Origin: Streptomyces sp. SDr-06
Lineage (GTDB): Bacteria; Actinomycetota; Actinomycetes; Streptomycetales; Streptomycetaceae
Direction of reading: 5' to 3'
DNA: 64,000 nt
Assembly (NCBI RefSeq): GCF_003324565.1
Contig: NZ_QOLA01000006.1
Span: forward strand, 310,001-374,000
A program made the position numbers and the translations under genes. This document shows, one piece after another, positions 1 to 8,255 of the stretch (position 1 is its first letter; every line of letters starts with the position of its first letter). The notes beneath the pieces are model-generated. The model was given only the letters and a program-made list of their open reading frames with translations. It made no database searches and was not told the origin of the DNA.

Positions 1-948
1 CACGTCCCCCGCGGCTCGCAGCAGCTCGGCCACGATGGCGAGCGCCGGATCCGGAAGGGCGGCATGGTCGGACCTGCCTTCGGCGGCCCCGGTCAGCGTC
101 CGGGTGATCGCTTCGACATGACTCGTGATCCGGTCCCAGGTGAAGTCCCAGTCCGCGGCGGGTGGCACCGGCGCGGAGCGGCGCAGCCTGCGCCCAGGGT
201 TGAAGCGGTAGCTCTCGTCCGACCAACTGCGGGCGGTGCGCAGGTCGGTGACGCGATCGGTGAGCCGCCGGGCCCGGTCGTGCCAGGCCTGCGCCTCCTC
301 ACGGGTCGGACCGTCGTCGCCGAGCCCGTCCGCGATGGTGTGCAGCAGCGCGGCGCTCTCCTCCGGCAGGTGCCCGCGCAGGTGGCGCACGCTGCGGGAG
401 TGCACCGGCGGCAGCACCAGCGCGTTGACGGCGAGCCCGATGGCCGCTCCCAGCAGCGTCTCCAGGAACCGGTGCAGGATGTCGAACCCCGAGTAGGTGC
501 CATAGACCAGAACGAACAGGGCAGCAGTCGGCGCGTTGAGACCCTGGGCGCCGAACCGGGCGTACGAGCCGAAGAGCATCGTCACCGGCAACGCGATGAC
601 CATGGCCAGCATGGTGTCGCGCGTGAGCACACCGGCACCGGCCGCAAGCAGCGTGCCCATGACCACGACCACGAACTGTTGCAGTGCGGTCTTGAGCGAC
701 CGGTAGACCGTGCTCTGCACCAGGAAGATCGCCGTCCAGGGCGCGAGGAGCGCCATCGGCGCCTTCCACCACCAGCCCGCCAGCGCCCAGGCGATCAGCG
801 CCGCCGCGGCGGCCTTCAACGCCTGGACGGCAGTGTCACGTTCGGGCCCGGGCCCGCGCAGCGCCCGCCGTGTCGACCGGGCCACGGCCGCACACTCCCA
901 GATCGCCCACTGCCTCCACTGGACGGCAGCCTGACTCAGATCTCTCAA
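1..948 (-). CDS. FUSC/aromatic acid exporter-type membrane protein (3' end outside window)
   Basis: The minus frame reads without a stop from 948 to the window edge, so the C-terminus is missing. The N-terminal half is strongly hydrophobic (Ala/Leu/Trp-rich helices such as LIAWALAGWWWKAPMALLAPW, then FVVVVMGTLLAAGAGV), followed by a cytoplasmic charged region rich in Arg, Glu and His. This pattern fits the FUSC / ArAE family of small-molecule efflux proteins, where membrane helices precede a soluble tail. The start is uncertain: a TTG at 948 with GGA upstream, or a GTG near 893. The substrate cannot be inferred. Upstream (higher coordinates) lies the convergently oriented end of a stress SDR gene on the same strand. 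Confidence 0.7.
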   Translation of the reverse strand, partial: MRDLSQAAVQWRQWAIWECAAVARSTRRALRGPGPERDTAVQALKAAAAALIAWALAGWWWKAPMALLAPWTAIFLVQSTVYRSLKTALQQFVVVVMGTLLAAGAGVLTRDTMLAMVIALPVTMLFGSYARFGAQGLNAPTAALFVLVYGTYSGFDILHRFLETLLGAAIGLAVNALVLPPVHSRSVRHLRGHLPEESAALLHTIADGLGDDGPTREEAQAWHDRARRLTDRVTDLRTARSWSDESYRFNPGRRLRRSAPVPPAADWDFTWDRITSHVEAITRTLTGAAEGRSDHAALPDPALAIVAELLRAAGDV

Positions 949-1020
949 CGTTCCATCCTGTCGTCCCGCCCTCCGCGGCGGACCGTGCCGGGGAGGGCCA
1001 CCCGCGGTGCCTCCCCGGGC

Positions 1021-1908
1021 CTACGGAAGCGGCGAGCCACCGGTGGCGTTCAGCACTTCCGCGGTGATGAAACTGGCGCGCTCGGAGGCGAGGAAGACAT
1101 AGGCAGGCGCCATCTCGGCGGGCTGCGCGGGCCTCCCCAGCGGGGCCTGCTTGCCGAACTCGGCGGTGTCCGGCAGCGTCGCCGGGATGAGCGGTGTCCA
1201 CACCGGACCCGGCGCGACGGCGTTGACGCGGATTCCCCGTTCGGCCAGCATCTGCGCCAGCCCCTTGGTGAAGGTGACGATCGCGCCCTTGGTCATCGCG
1301 TAGTCCAACAGATGGGGACTGGGCTGGTACGCCTGCACCGAGGTGGTGTTGATGACGGACCCACCGGCCGGGATGTGCGGCACGGCCATCTTCGTCAGCC
1401 AGAACATCCCGTACAGGTTGGTGCGCAGGACCCGGTCGAACTGCTCGGTGGTGATGGCTTCGATGCCGTCGGGCTGGGACATCTGGTACGCCGCGTTGTT
1501 GACCAGTACGTCGATGCGCCCGAACTCCGCGACCGCGCGGTCGATCAGGTCACGGCACTGCTGCTCCTCACGGATGTCGCAGCTCACCGCGATGGCCCGG
1601 CGCCCCGCCGCCTCCACCAGGTCCACGGTCTGGCGGGCATCGTCCTTCTCCTCCGGCAGGTGGGTGAACAGCACGTCGGCGCCTTCGCGGGCGTAGGCGA
1701 GCGTCACGGCCCGCCCGATGCCGGAGTCGCCACCCGTGAGGACGGCCCTGCGGCCGGTGAGGAGCCCACTGCCCTGGTACGTCTGCTCACCGTGATCCGG
1801 TGGCGGGTCCATCGGCCCGGTCCAGCCGGGGTGCGGCTGGTCCTGCTGGGGCAGATCCGGCTGCGGGTACTTCTCGGTCGGGTGCTGCGGGCGGGTCGGG
1901 TCTGTCAT
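1021..1908 (-). CDS. SDR family oxidoreductase, YdaD/YhxC-like general stress type
   Basis: Short-chain dehydrogenase of 295 residues with a long polar N-terminal extension rich in Pro and Gln before the Rossmann fold, as in the general stress SDRs of Bacillus (YdaD, YhxC). Visible motifs are TGGDSGIGRA (NAD(P)-binding TGxxxGxG), NNAAYQ (NNAG equivalent), and the catalytic Ser with YAMTK (YxxxK). The C-terminus ends in the family-typical TGG. The ATG at 1908 is preceded by AAGGAAAGG, and frames extending further upstream lack a Shine-Dalgarno. Role: NAD(P)-dependent reduction of an unknown carbonyl, cytosolic, probably stress induced by analogy. Its position beside PRC and cold-shock genes supports a stress role. 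Confidence 0.9.
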   Translation of the reverse strand: MTDPTRPQHPTEKYPQPDLPQQDQPHPGWTGPMDPPPDHGEQTYQGSGLLTGRRAVLTGGDSGIGRAVTLAYAREGADVLFTHLPEEKDDARQTVDLVEAAGRRAIAVSCDIREEQQCRDLIDRAVAEFGRIDVLVNNAAYQMSQPDGIEAITTEQFDRVLRTNLYGMFWLTKMAVPHIPAGGSVINTTSVQAYQPSPHLLDYAMTKGAIVTFTKGLAQMLAERGIRVNAVAPGPVWTPLIPATLPDTAEFGKQAPLGRPAQPAEMAPAYVFLASERASFITAEVLNATGGSPLP

Positions 1909-2428
1909 GGGAACGCCTTTCCTTAAGGGGAGAGCCACGATCCGGGAACGGCCGCAAACCCGCGGAGCGACCTGCCGCGGGAACTCGGCCCTGCCGCCGC
2001 GGGGTGCCGAGCGACGTCCCTGAACGCTCTGGCTCCATGAATGCGTACGGGCTAGCGCCGGGGACGACGTCCAGCGGGCCCCGGTCATATCCGGGGCACC
2101 ACTGACCAGGTGACTCTTCCCGGTACCACCGGTCGAGTACCCCGATCAGCGCATATATGCGGCCGCGCGTGTTCCAGGGCGTACGCAACCGATGTCCACC
2201 CGTCGCGGCGGGAGGGGGCTCAGCGGCCCCAGGTGCACCACCCGCGCACGGACCCGGGCCGACGATCCACGCCGCCTTGGAAGTTGTCCACCGAGCCAAC
2301 ACACTGGGAGCGGTCGCCATGTCCTGCACGGCGCGCGAGCCGTTGTCAGTGCGTACCGGCACGGCAGCCGATCGGGCGCTCCGTGCTCCCGGTCAGAATG
2401 CGGACCGCCATGGGAAGGACGGGCCAAC
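1909..2428. other. 520-bp divergent intergenic region without a convincing gene
   Basis: Separates the minus-strand SDR from the plus-strand roadblock-like gene, so it should hold two divergent promoters. No frame here shows a protein I recognise. The only structured site is a perfect 10-bp palindrome GCATATATGC at 2151-2160, an AT-rich island in GC-rich DNA. It could be an operator, but I see no second copy. Confidence 0.5.
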
Positions 2429-2803
2429 ATGGACCACGTACAGCAGGCTCTCGCCGAGATGATGAAGATCAAAGGGGCGCTCGGAGCCGCCGTCGTGGAC
2501 TACGTCAGCCGCGTCACCCTGGGCACGATCGGCACGGAGACGGCGCCGGACCTCGGCAAGGCAGGCGAGGTGGACACCGACGTCATCCGGGCCAAGCTCC
2601 ACGCCCTGTCGGTCCTGGGCTACTCGCCGGACGACCTCGAGGACATCCTGGTGACCCTCACGGACGAGGTGCACCTGATCAAACCGCTGGCCCAGCGCAG
2701 ACAGCAGGGAGTCTTCATCTACCTCGTCATGGACCGTCACAGAGCACCGCTCGCCGTGGCACGGGCCCGGCTCCACGAGATCGAGCGCGACCTGGAACTG
2801 TGA
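2429..2803 (+). CDS. Roadblock/LC7-like small protein
   Basis: 124 residues. The N-terminus (LAEMMKIKGALGAAVVDY followed by TLGT) resembles the roadblock/LC7 pattern in which a helix is followed by a beta strand reading GAxGAAxVDxxSGxxLG. Bacterial roadblock proteins dimerise and modulate small GTPases or sensory complexes, and many Streptomyces carry orphan copies. The ATG at 2429 has GGAAGGAC about 8 bp upstream, while longer in-frame extensions do not. No GTPase (MglA/CvnD-like) or histidine kinase lies next to it, so the partner is unknown. The family call is from pattern similarity only. Confidence 0.7.
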   Translation: MDHVQQALAEMMKIKGALGAAVVDYVSRVTLGTIGTETAPDLGKAGEVDTDVIRAKLHALSVLGYSPDDLEDILVTLTDEVHLIKPLAQRRQQGVFIYLVMDRHRAPLAVARARLHEIERDLEL

Positions 2804-2862
2804 CGGCGGGCCCCGGCCCCTCCCTCGACCAGCAACCGGTCGGCGAAAGAGAGGGATATGGC

Positions 2863-3132
2863 ATGAACGCGCCATCCTCTCGGCCGCATCGGGCCTCCGG
2901 CCCCGGCGAGCACACCAAACGGCCCAGCGCTCTGCGGGATGACAGGCACCACGCCCGCCGCCTTCCCACCGTCGGCCGAACGAGGGTCGACGTTCCCCCC
3001 TCCTCGCTGCCCGCGGCAGTCAGGACCGCACCGCACAGCACTCCCGTACGAAACCGGCACGGGTGGGGCCTCTCCCAGCCGCCCGGCGCACGCGGCAGGG
3101 GCGGCCTCCCGGCGGGGGTTGCGTTTGCGTGA
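2863..3132 (+). CDS. Possible small hypothetical protein (89 aa)
   Basis: An ATG at 2863 follows a weak GAGAGGG purine run and opens 89 codons rich in Pro, Arg, His and Ser. There is no recognisable domain and the composition looks like that of spurious frames in high-GC DNA. It is listed only because the gap between the roadblock-like gene and the PRC gene is otherwise empty for about 420 bp. Translation is doubtful. Confidence 0.2.
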   Translation: MNAPSSRPHRASGPGEHTKRPSALRDDRHHARRLPTVGRTRVDVPPSSLPAAVRTAPHSTPVRNRHGWGLSQPPGARGRGGLPAGVAFA

Positions 3133-3225
3133 CCGCTCGGTAGGGGCGGGAGTGGGGACAGGGCGCGGCTTCTCCATGGGGCGCACCGAGACCCCAGGCC
3201 GCAGCCGTCAAGGAGCGAGGAAAGC

Positions 3226-4008
3226 ATGACCACAGCGTTTCTCCATACCGGCCAGCTCAAGGACCTCACCGTGCGCGACCCCGACGGCGACAAGGTCGGC
3301 ACCGTCGAGCAGGTCTGGCTCGACGACCGCACGGGCCGGCCGGAATGGGTGACCGTCAAGACCGGGCTCTTCGGAATGAAGGAGACCTTCGTTCCCCTGT
3401 CCGGTGCCCGCAGCGACGGCGACACCCTCACGATCATCCATGCCAAGTCCGTCGTCCGCGACGCCCCTCACGTCGACGCGGACCAGCACCTGGACGCGGA
3501 CGAAGAGCGCGACCTGTACCGCCACTACGGTCTCCACGGGGAAACCTCCCACGGCACCGGCAAGACGGGCACCGCGGCGGCCGGCACCATGCGCGGTGAC
3601 GACGAACTGGTGCGTTCCGAGGAGCGCTTGCACGTCGGAACCGAGGAGCAGGAGGTCGGCCGGGCGCGCCTGCGGAAGGTCGTGGTGACGGAGAACGTGG
3701 CCACCACGGTCCCCGTCAGCCACGAGGAGGTCCGGGTCGTGCGCGAGCCGATCCGTGACGGCGACCCGGTCCGCGCCGACATCGGCGAGGCCGAGACCGA
3801 GGTGACGCTGCACGCCGAGCGCCCGGTCGTGGGCAAGGAGAAGGTCGCCGTCGAACGCGTCCGCCTGGAGACCGAGAAGGTGACCGAGCAGCAGGAGATC
3901 TCCGAGAAGGTCCGCAAGGAGCAGATCGAGTACGACGACGGTACGGGCAAGGGCGGACAGCGCGGCAACGAGCGAGGCCGCGGCGACCGGCGGGGCCCGC
4001 AGCACTGA
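3226..4008 (+). CDS. PRC-barrel and DUF2382 (YsnF/AvaK-like) stress protein
   Basis: 260 residues. Residues about 5-80 form a PRC-barrel (LKDLTVRDPDGDKVGTVEQVW then GRPEWVTVKTGLFG and FVPLSGA). Residues about 125-240 form DUF2382, recognised by alternating charged strands such as ERLHVGTEEQEVGRARLRK, HEEVRVVREPI, EVTLHAERPVVGKEKVAVE and IEYDD. The same architecture is found in the Bacillus general stress protein YsnF. It is probably cytosolic or membrane-peripheral; its molecular activity is unknown. The ATG is preceded by GGAGCGAGGAAAGC. A strong hairpin follows the gene, so it appears monocistronic. A second, DUF2382-free PRC-barrel gene lies at 32743-33093. Confidence 0.9.
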   Translation: MTTAFLHTGQLKDLTVRDPDGDKVGTVEQVWLDDRTGRPEWVTVKTGLFGMKETFVPLSGARSDGDTLTIIHAKSVVRDAPHVDADQHLDADEERDLYRHYGLHGETSHGTGKTGTAAAGTMRGDDELVRSEERLHVGTEEQEVGRARLRKVVVTENVATTVPVSHEEVRVVREPIRDGDPVRADIGEAETEVTLHAERPVVGKEKVAVERVRLETEKVTEQQEISEKVRKEQIEYDDGTGKGGQRGNERGRGDRRGPQH

Positions 4009-4108
4009 ACTGCCGTCCCGACACCCGGCCTTCGCAGGGGCCGCTGACGCGGGCGCGAGCTGCTGCCCCACGAAACGCCTGCCCGCGAGTGCTGCCTCCG
4101 GGCACACG

Positions 4109-4142
4109 GTGGGGCTCGGCCAGAGATCCGGCCGAGCCCCAC
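4109..4142 (+). terminator. Terminator hairpin after PRC/DUF2382 gene
   Basis: Perfect 13-bp inverted repeat (GTGGGGCTCGGCC at 4109-4121 with its complement at 4130-4142) and an 8-nt loop, 100 bp after the stop codon. No clear T-tract, as usual in Streptomyces. Confidence 0.75.
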
Positions 4143-4296
4143 GCGCATGTCCACGCCCGGCCATGCCCTTGAGCCGAGGGGTCTCCGCATCCCGGCAATC
4201 GGCTACGAGTGCCCCGCGCGAACAATGCCAACCACTTTTCTGCGAGCGATTGGCGCGTGCATTCCCGGGCACACGGCGGTCTGGAGGTTGATAACT

Positions 4297-4458
4297 ATGG
4301 TTCCCCTGCTTCTCGTTCTGCTGCTCGCCCTGATCCTCTTCGGTGCCGGATTCGCACTCAAGGCACTGTGGTGGATCGCCATCGTGGTACTGGTCCTGTG
4401 GCTCATCGGATTCGTCGCCCGCCCGCGCGGCGGGAGCGCCCGATGGTATCGCTGGTAG
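4297..4458 (+). CDS. Small hydrophobic membrane protein (53 aa)
   Basis: 53 residues with two hydrophobic stretches: MVPLLLVLLLALILFGAGFAL, then LWWIAIVVLVLWLIGFVA, ending in a basic/aromatic tail RPRGGSARWYRW. This matches the short 'hydrophobic protein' family common in Streptomyces and near the lmo0937-like stress-associated membrane peptides; the function is unknown. The ATG at 4297 has GGAGG about 9 bp upstream. It sits between two strong hairpins (4109-4142 and 4522-4558), so it is probably a single-gene transcript, and its neighbours are stress genes. Confidence 0.8.
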   Translation: MVPLLLVLLLALILFGAGFALKALWWIAIVVLVLWLIGFVARPRGGSARWYRW

Positions 4459-4521
4459 CGCGACACATCGGTCACAGGAAAACCCACACGACGCTCACGT
4501 AATTCGGGTTGCGACCCCTGT

Positions 4522-4558
4522 CACTACGCCCCGCCGATTCGTTCGGCGGGGCGTAGTG
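4522..4558. terminator. Strong hairpin terminator, 16-bp perfect stem
   Basis: CACTACGCCCCGCCGA (4522-4537) pairs perfectly with 4543-4558 around a 5-nt loop. It lies between the convergent hydrophobic-protein gene (+) and cold-shock gene (-) and can serve both strands. Confidence 0.85.
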
Positions 4559-4647
4559 CCGCGCAGCGGGCGGGAGAGCCGGAGAGCAGTTGCCCATCCC
4601 TCCGTAGTGGGCCCTTCCTCAGTGGCCGCGGGAGAATCCAGGGGCGG

Positions 4648-4851
4648 TCAGGCGGTGACGATGTTCTCCGCCTGGAGCCCCTTCTGTCCCTGCGTCACGT
4701 CGAAGGTGACCTTCTGGCCCTCCTGGAGCTCGCGAAAGCCCAGGGCCGCGATGCTCGAATAGTGAGCGAAGACGTCGGGGCCGCCGCCGTCCTGCTCGAT
4801 GAATCCGAAGCCCTTTTCCGAGTTGAACCACTTCACGGTTCCACTGGCCAC
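4648..4851 (-). CDS. Cold-shock protein (CspA family)
   Basis: 67 residues, the standard length for bacterial CSPs. RNP1 is seen as KGFGFI and RNP2 as VFAHYSSI (canonical VFVHFSAI), after the opening GTVKWFN. It binds single-stranded RNA and DNA in the cytosol and acts as an RNA chaperone. The start is a GTG at 4851 with AGGAGG 5 bp upstream. The leader is long (over 100 nt to the next feature), and carries a small hairpin CCCGCA/TGCGGG at 4884-4898, as expected for a cold-shock mRNA with a structured 5' UTR. The variations AHYSSIAALGFRELQEGQ differ from housekeeping copies, suggesting one of several paralogues. Confidence 0.95.
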   Translation of the reverse strand: MASGTVKWFNSEKGFGFIEQDGGGPDVFAHYSSIAALGFRELQEGQKVTFDVTQGQKGLQAENIVTA

Positions 4852-5239
4852 TGTGTCCTCCTATTGAGGGGCTGGAGACGGTGCCCGCACTCTGCGGGGA
4901 CCCAAGGTGAATTGCCTGGCCCGCAGAGAATCTGAACAGCACAATCGCCCATGAGCTGAACCCACGGGCGACACATACTTCGGAACCATGACAGCTGAAT
5001 TCGACGCTACACCGAGCCCCCTGTCCCCACCCGTCGAACACGCGCCACCACCACCCAGAGGTACGCAGGGACGCGCGCCCATCGGGTGCGGAGGTGAACA
5101 AGCGGACAGCGCGCATCAGGGTGAACAGTCGTCCAGCAGGGCGGTGCCCGGCACGGCGGTCCCGCAGGCCGTGCGGGCCGACGCGTTGCCGGGCCCACCA
5201 GCGGCGACGGCCCGGAGTGGGCGGTGTCAGTCGGCCCCC

Positions 5240-5460
5240 TAGCGGCGGCGTACTCGGCGTCGGTGACGGGCGTCAGCCAGTGCACGACATCGTGCTCGGC
5301 GTCGCCTTCGTTGATCGCGAGGTGGACCATCAGCCGGTGGGGTGAAGCGCCGCGCCAGTGCTCCTCCTCCGCCTCGGACAGGACCCGGTCGCCGGGCCGG
5401 ATGGGCTTGCCCGGGCTGCCCCGGCGCTGGCGCAGGCCGACGCCCTCGGTGCCCTCCCTC
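5240..5460 (-). pseudogene. Remnant of a cupin-domain gene (C-terminal fragment)
   Basis: Reading minus from 5460, the frame gives EGVGLRQRRGSPGKPIRPGD, then RVLSEAEEEHWRGASPHRLM and VHLAINEGDAEHDVVHWLTP, then VTDAEYAAA. This matches the C-terminal half of the cupin proteins in which IRPGDxVxxxPGExHWHGA and MxHLAI are diagnostic. The N-terminal half is absent: the frame runs directly into the SDR promoter at 5461-5500. The natural stop is also lost. After YAAA a TAG is present one base out of frame, and the frame continues about 75 codons without homology. Such cupins often neighbour SDR genes, so this is probably a decayed former partner of the SDR at 5548. Confidence 0.65.
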
Positions 5461-5472
5461 CGACAGTTTCAC

Positions 5473-5493
5473 GACAGACTGATTCCGTCTGTC
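5473..5493. promoter_or_regulatory. Putative TetR-type operator (GACAGAC-N7-GTCTGTC)
   Basis: Perfect inverted repeat of 7-bp arms (5473-5479 and 5487-5493) with 7-bp spacer, about 55 bp before the SDR start. TetR-family sites commonly have ACAGAC...GTCTGT arms. No TetR gene is in the window. Confidence 0.5.
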
Positions 5494-5547
5494 ACCGTGA
5501 GCACGACCCGAATCAAGGAGAGTCTTCATGCGAAAAGCGGTGCGATC

Positions 5548-6276
5548 ATGAGCCGGATCCTGGTGACCGGTTCCGCCGACGGACTGGGGCGGGCCGCGGC
5601 GGACACCTTGCTGACCGCCGGTCACGACGTCGTGGTGCACGCCCGGAATGAGAAGCGCGCGGCCGACATTGAACCGCTGGTCGACCGCGGAGCGGGCATC
5701 GTCGTGGGCGATTTCGCGGAGTGCGACGCCGTACGGCGCATCGCCGCCGAGCTCAACGACGCCAAGCCGCTCGACGCGGTCATCCACAACGCCGGGGTGT
5801 GGAGCGGACCGGCGGTCATGCCGGTCAACGTCATCGCTCCGTACTTGCTCACGGCCCTGCTGCGCGGACCCCGCCGCCATGTCTACCTGAGCAGCGGCTC
5901 GCACTTCGACGGCCGCCCTTCGCTGACCGGTGTCGACTGGCGCGGCGCGAGCGCGGGTTCGTACGCCGACAGCAAGCTGTTCGTCACGACGCTGGCCGTC
6001 GCGGTCGCCCGGCTGCGCCCCGATGTGTTGAGCAACGCCGTGGATCCGGGGTGGGTGCCCACCAAGATGGGCGGACCGAGCGCACCGGACGACCTCGAAC
6101 TCGGCCATCGGACGCAGGAGTGGCTGGCCTCCAGCGCTGACCCCGAAGCCCTGACCAGCGCGGGGTACTGGTATCACCACCAGGGACAGCAACCCCACGA
6201 CGCGGTGGGCGACGAGGCGTTCCAGGACCGTCTCCTGAGCGTTCTGGCACAGGAGACAGGCACCCCACTGGACTGA
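5548..6276 (+). CDS. SDR family NAD(P)-dependent oxidoreductase (atypical)
   Basis: 242 residues. N-terminal GSADGLGRAAADTLL is the TGxxxGxG nucleotide motif, and HNAGVW the NAG motif. Catalytic residues are the Ser in YLSSGSHF and Tyr-Lys in SYADSKLF (YxxxK as YADSK). Truncated compared with full-length SDRs in the mid-region (the DAVIHNAG to NVIAPYLLTALL stretch is compact), but complete. Start choice: ATG 5548 is closest to the fold, but the strong AAGGAG at 5515 is better spaced for ATG 5528, which opens a 7-codon ORF ending in ATGA over the SDR start. Translational coupling is therefore possible. Preceded by a palindromic operator and a dead cupin gene. Confidence 0.85.
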   Translation: MSRILVTGSADGLGRAAADTLLTAGHDVVVHARNEKRAADIEPLVDRGAGIVVGDFAECDAVRRIAAELNDAKPLDAVIHNAGVWSGPAVMPVNVIAPYLLTALLRGPRRHVYLSSGSHFDGRPSLTGVDWRGASAGSYADSKLFVTTLAVAVARLRPDVLSNAVDPGWVPTKMGGPSAPDDLELGHRTQEWLASSADPEALTSAGYWYHHQGQQPHDAVGDEAFQDRLLSVLAQETGTPLD

Positions 6277-6396
6277 CTCGCGGTCACATCGCTGTGAAGG
6301 TGCTGTCTCTTTCCCGTTCTCCGCTCGCCAGGTCCTCTTCCCACGGACATCCGTCAGTTCCCGGTGTCGTGGCCGGGAATCGCCCATAGTGGGAGA

Positions 6397-7752
6397 GTGA
6401 TCACACGAGACGATGGCACGGGCGACCCCGCCGGACCGGACGGCCGGCAGGCCGAGCAGCAGGACGGCGAGGCGGCGCAGGTCCTGGTGGTGGGCGCGGG
6501 ACCGGCCGGCTCCGCGGCCGCGCTCCATCTGGCCCGGGCCGGCGTCGAGGTCGTGCTCCTTGAGAAGAGCGGCTTCCCTCGCGACAAGGTGTGCGGGGAC
6601 GGGCTCACCCCACGCGGCGTGCACCAACTGGTGCGCATGGGCATCGACATCAACGCACCCGGGTGGATGCGCAACCGCGGCATGCGGTGGGTGTGTGAGG
6701 GACGACAGGTCGACATCGACTGGCCCCGCCTCGGCAGCCACCCCGACTTCGGGCTCACGCGCAGCCGCCGGGACTTCGACGACATCCTCGCCGCCCAGGC
6801 GGTCGCGGCCGGAGCACGGCTGCGCACCGGGACGCGGGTCACCGCCCCGCTGACCGACCGGGCGGGACGGATCACCGGGGTGACCGCCCTCGCGGGGCCC
6901 GACAAGCGACCCGTCCGCTTCCGCGCTCCGCTGGTGGTCGCCGCGGACGGCGCCTCGGCCCGGACCGCCGTGCAGATGGGGCTGGAGCGCGACCCCCGGC
7001 GCGTCATCGCGACCGCCGCCCGCCGCTACTACCGGAGCGAGGACCGCTCCCAGGATCCCTATCTGGAGCTGTGGGCCGACCTGTTGTGCAGCAGGACCGG
7101 CCGCGACCTGCCCGGGTACGGCTGGGTCTTCCCGCTCGGGGACGGCCGGATCAACGTCGGCCTCGGCGCCATGCCCCACCGCCGTCACGGTCCGATCGAC
7201 CTGCGCACGACGATGGACCGATGGCTGGGACGCCTGCCCGAGGAGTGGGGCGTGACCGAGGCGAACGCCACCTCCCCCTTGCGCAGCGCGGCCCTGCCCA
7301 TGGGCTTCAACCGGCATCCCCAGTACCACCGCGGGCTGTTGCTGGTCGGGGACAGCGCGGGCATGATCAGCCCCTGGAGCGGAGAGGGCATCGGGCAGGC
7401 CCTGGAGGCGGCCGAGGTCGCCGCGGAGACAGTCGCCCTGGCGCTGGCCAGGCCTGCCGGGGCCGGGCGGGAACACGCCCTGCGGCAGTACCCGGCGGAG
7501 ATCAACCGCCGCTGGGGGCGCCACTACCGGCTCGGCAACCTGGCCGGCGATCTCGTCCTGGGCCGCTACGGCTACCGGCCCGTCCTGCACCCGCGCGTCA
7601 TGGCCTCCCCTCCCCTGCTGCGGGCCCTCGCCCGCCTGCTGACCCACGTCGCCGACGAACCACCCCGCGACACGCTCGACGCCGTACTGCACACGCTGAT
7701 GCGCGCCGTCCCCCGGACCCGACCACCCGCCCGGAGCACCCCGCCGTCCTGA
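6397..7752 (+). CDS. Geranylgeranyl reductase family FAD-dependent oxidoreductase
   Basis: 451 residues. VLVVGAGPAGSAAALHLA is the FAD-binding GxGxxG motif, followed by LLEKSGFPRDKVCGDGLTPR, the conserved Cys-containing motif of geranylgeranyl reductases. GDSAGMISPWSGEGIGQALE is the second FAD motif. The family reduces isoprenoid double bonds (quinone or lipid tails), membrane-associated and NADPH-dependent; the specific substrate is unknown. Start unclear: GTG 6397 follows a CATAGT -10-like box by 7 bp and could be leaderless; GTG 6364 is an alternative giving 462 residues. Neither has a good Shine-Dalgarno. No carotenoid or menaquinone genes are adjacent. Confidence 0.88.
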   Translation: MITRDDGTGDPAGPDGRQAEQQDGEAAQVLVVGAGPAGSAAALHLARAGVEVVLLEKSGFPRDKVCGDGLTPRGVHQLVRMGIDINAPGWMRNRGMRWVCEGRQVDIDWPRLGSHPDFGLTRSRRDFDDILAAQAVAAGARLRTGTRVTAPLTDRAGRITGVTALAGPDKRPVRFRAPLVVAADGASARTAVQMGLERDPRRVIATAARRYYRSEDRSQDPYLELWADLLCSRTGRDLPGYGWVFPLGDGRINVGLGAMPHRRHGPIDLRTTMDRWLGRLPEEWGVTEANATSPLRSAALPMGFNRHPQYHRGLLLVGDSAGMISPWSGEGIGQALEAAEVAAETVALALARPAGAGREHALRQYPAEINRRWGRHYRLGNLAGDLVLGRYGYRPVLHPRVMASPPLLRALARLLTHVADEPPRDTLDAVLHTLMRAVPRTRPPARSTPPS

Positions 7753-7782
7753 TCGACGGCTCGCCGCACACACCGCCCCCAC

Positions 7783-7805
7783 GCGCCCGCCCGCCGTACG
7801 GGCGC
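7783..7805 (+). terminator. Weak hairpin after the geranylgeranyl reductase-like gene
   Basis: GCGCCCG (7783-7789) and CGGGCGC (7799-7805) with a 9-nt loop, 30 bp after the stop. Only 7 bp, no T-tract. Confidence 0.35.
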
Positions 7806-7930
7806 CTGGGGCCGGTGCTCTCACACGCCCCCGCTCTCACACCCGTGCGCCATCACGCTCTGCCCGCACCGGGGTTCATGCTCGTGTCGGACCCGGAACC
7901 GCCCGTCGAGTACGCGAGAGCGAGCACACC

Positions 7931-8245
7931 ATGAGACGACTTCCCGCCGCCGTGGGCATCCTGGCCACGGTCCTCCTGCTCACCGTGGCCCTGCCCGCTT
8001 CCTCCCAGGCCGCCACCGGAAGGTTCGACTACACCGGCACCGACGGCGTACCCAGCGTGATCTTCAACCCGCCCGACGGCCCCTGCTTCGGCTTCAACCG
8101 GACAGCGGTCGGTGTCGACAACCAGACGGACACCGGCGCCACCCTCTATACGGGCCTGGCGTGCAGCGGCATCACCGAATACGTGCCCCCGCACACGGGG
8201 CTGACCTGGGGCACCTACCGGCCCAACAGCGTACGGTTCGGCTGA
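7931..8245 (+). CDS. Small secreted protein, unknown function
   Basis: 104 residues with a classical signal peptide (MRR, hydrophobic core ILATVLLLTVALPA, cleavage after SSQA-A). The mature part (about 75 residues) has two Cys (PDGPCFGF and GLACSGI) that could form a disulfide, and many Gly, Thr and Asn, suggesting a compact beta-rich exported protein. GAGAG precedes the ATG. It is convergent with the gene at 8256, with only 10 bp between stops. I do not recognise a characterised family. Confidence 0.75.
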   Translation: MRRLPAAVGILATVLLLTVALPASSQAATGRFDYTGTDGVPSVIFNPPDGPCFGFNRTAVGVDNQTDTGATLYTGLACSGITEYVPPHTGLTWGTYRPNSVRFG

Positions 8246-8255
8246 ACCGGCCCCC

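Noticed and set aside
2151..2160. Palindrome GCATATATGC as a repeat or integration site
   Set aside because: Single copy, too short; kept only as a note in the intergenic region.
5239..7824. Long open antisense frame opposite the geranylgeranyl reductase-like gene and the second SDR
   Set aside because: Typical high-GC shadow frame; low-complexity Arg/Gly/Ala/Pro composition, no motif, while the plus frames carry clear families.
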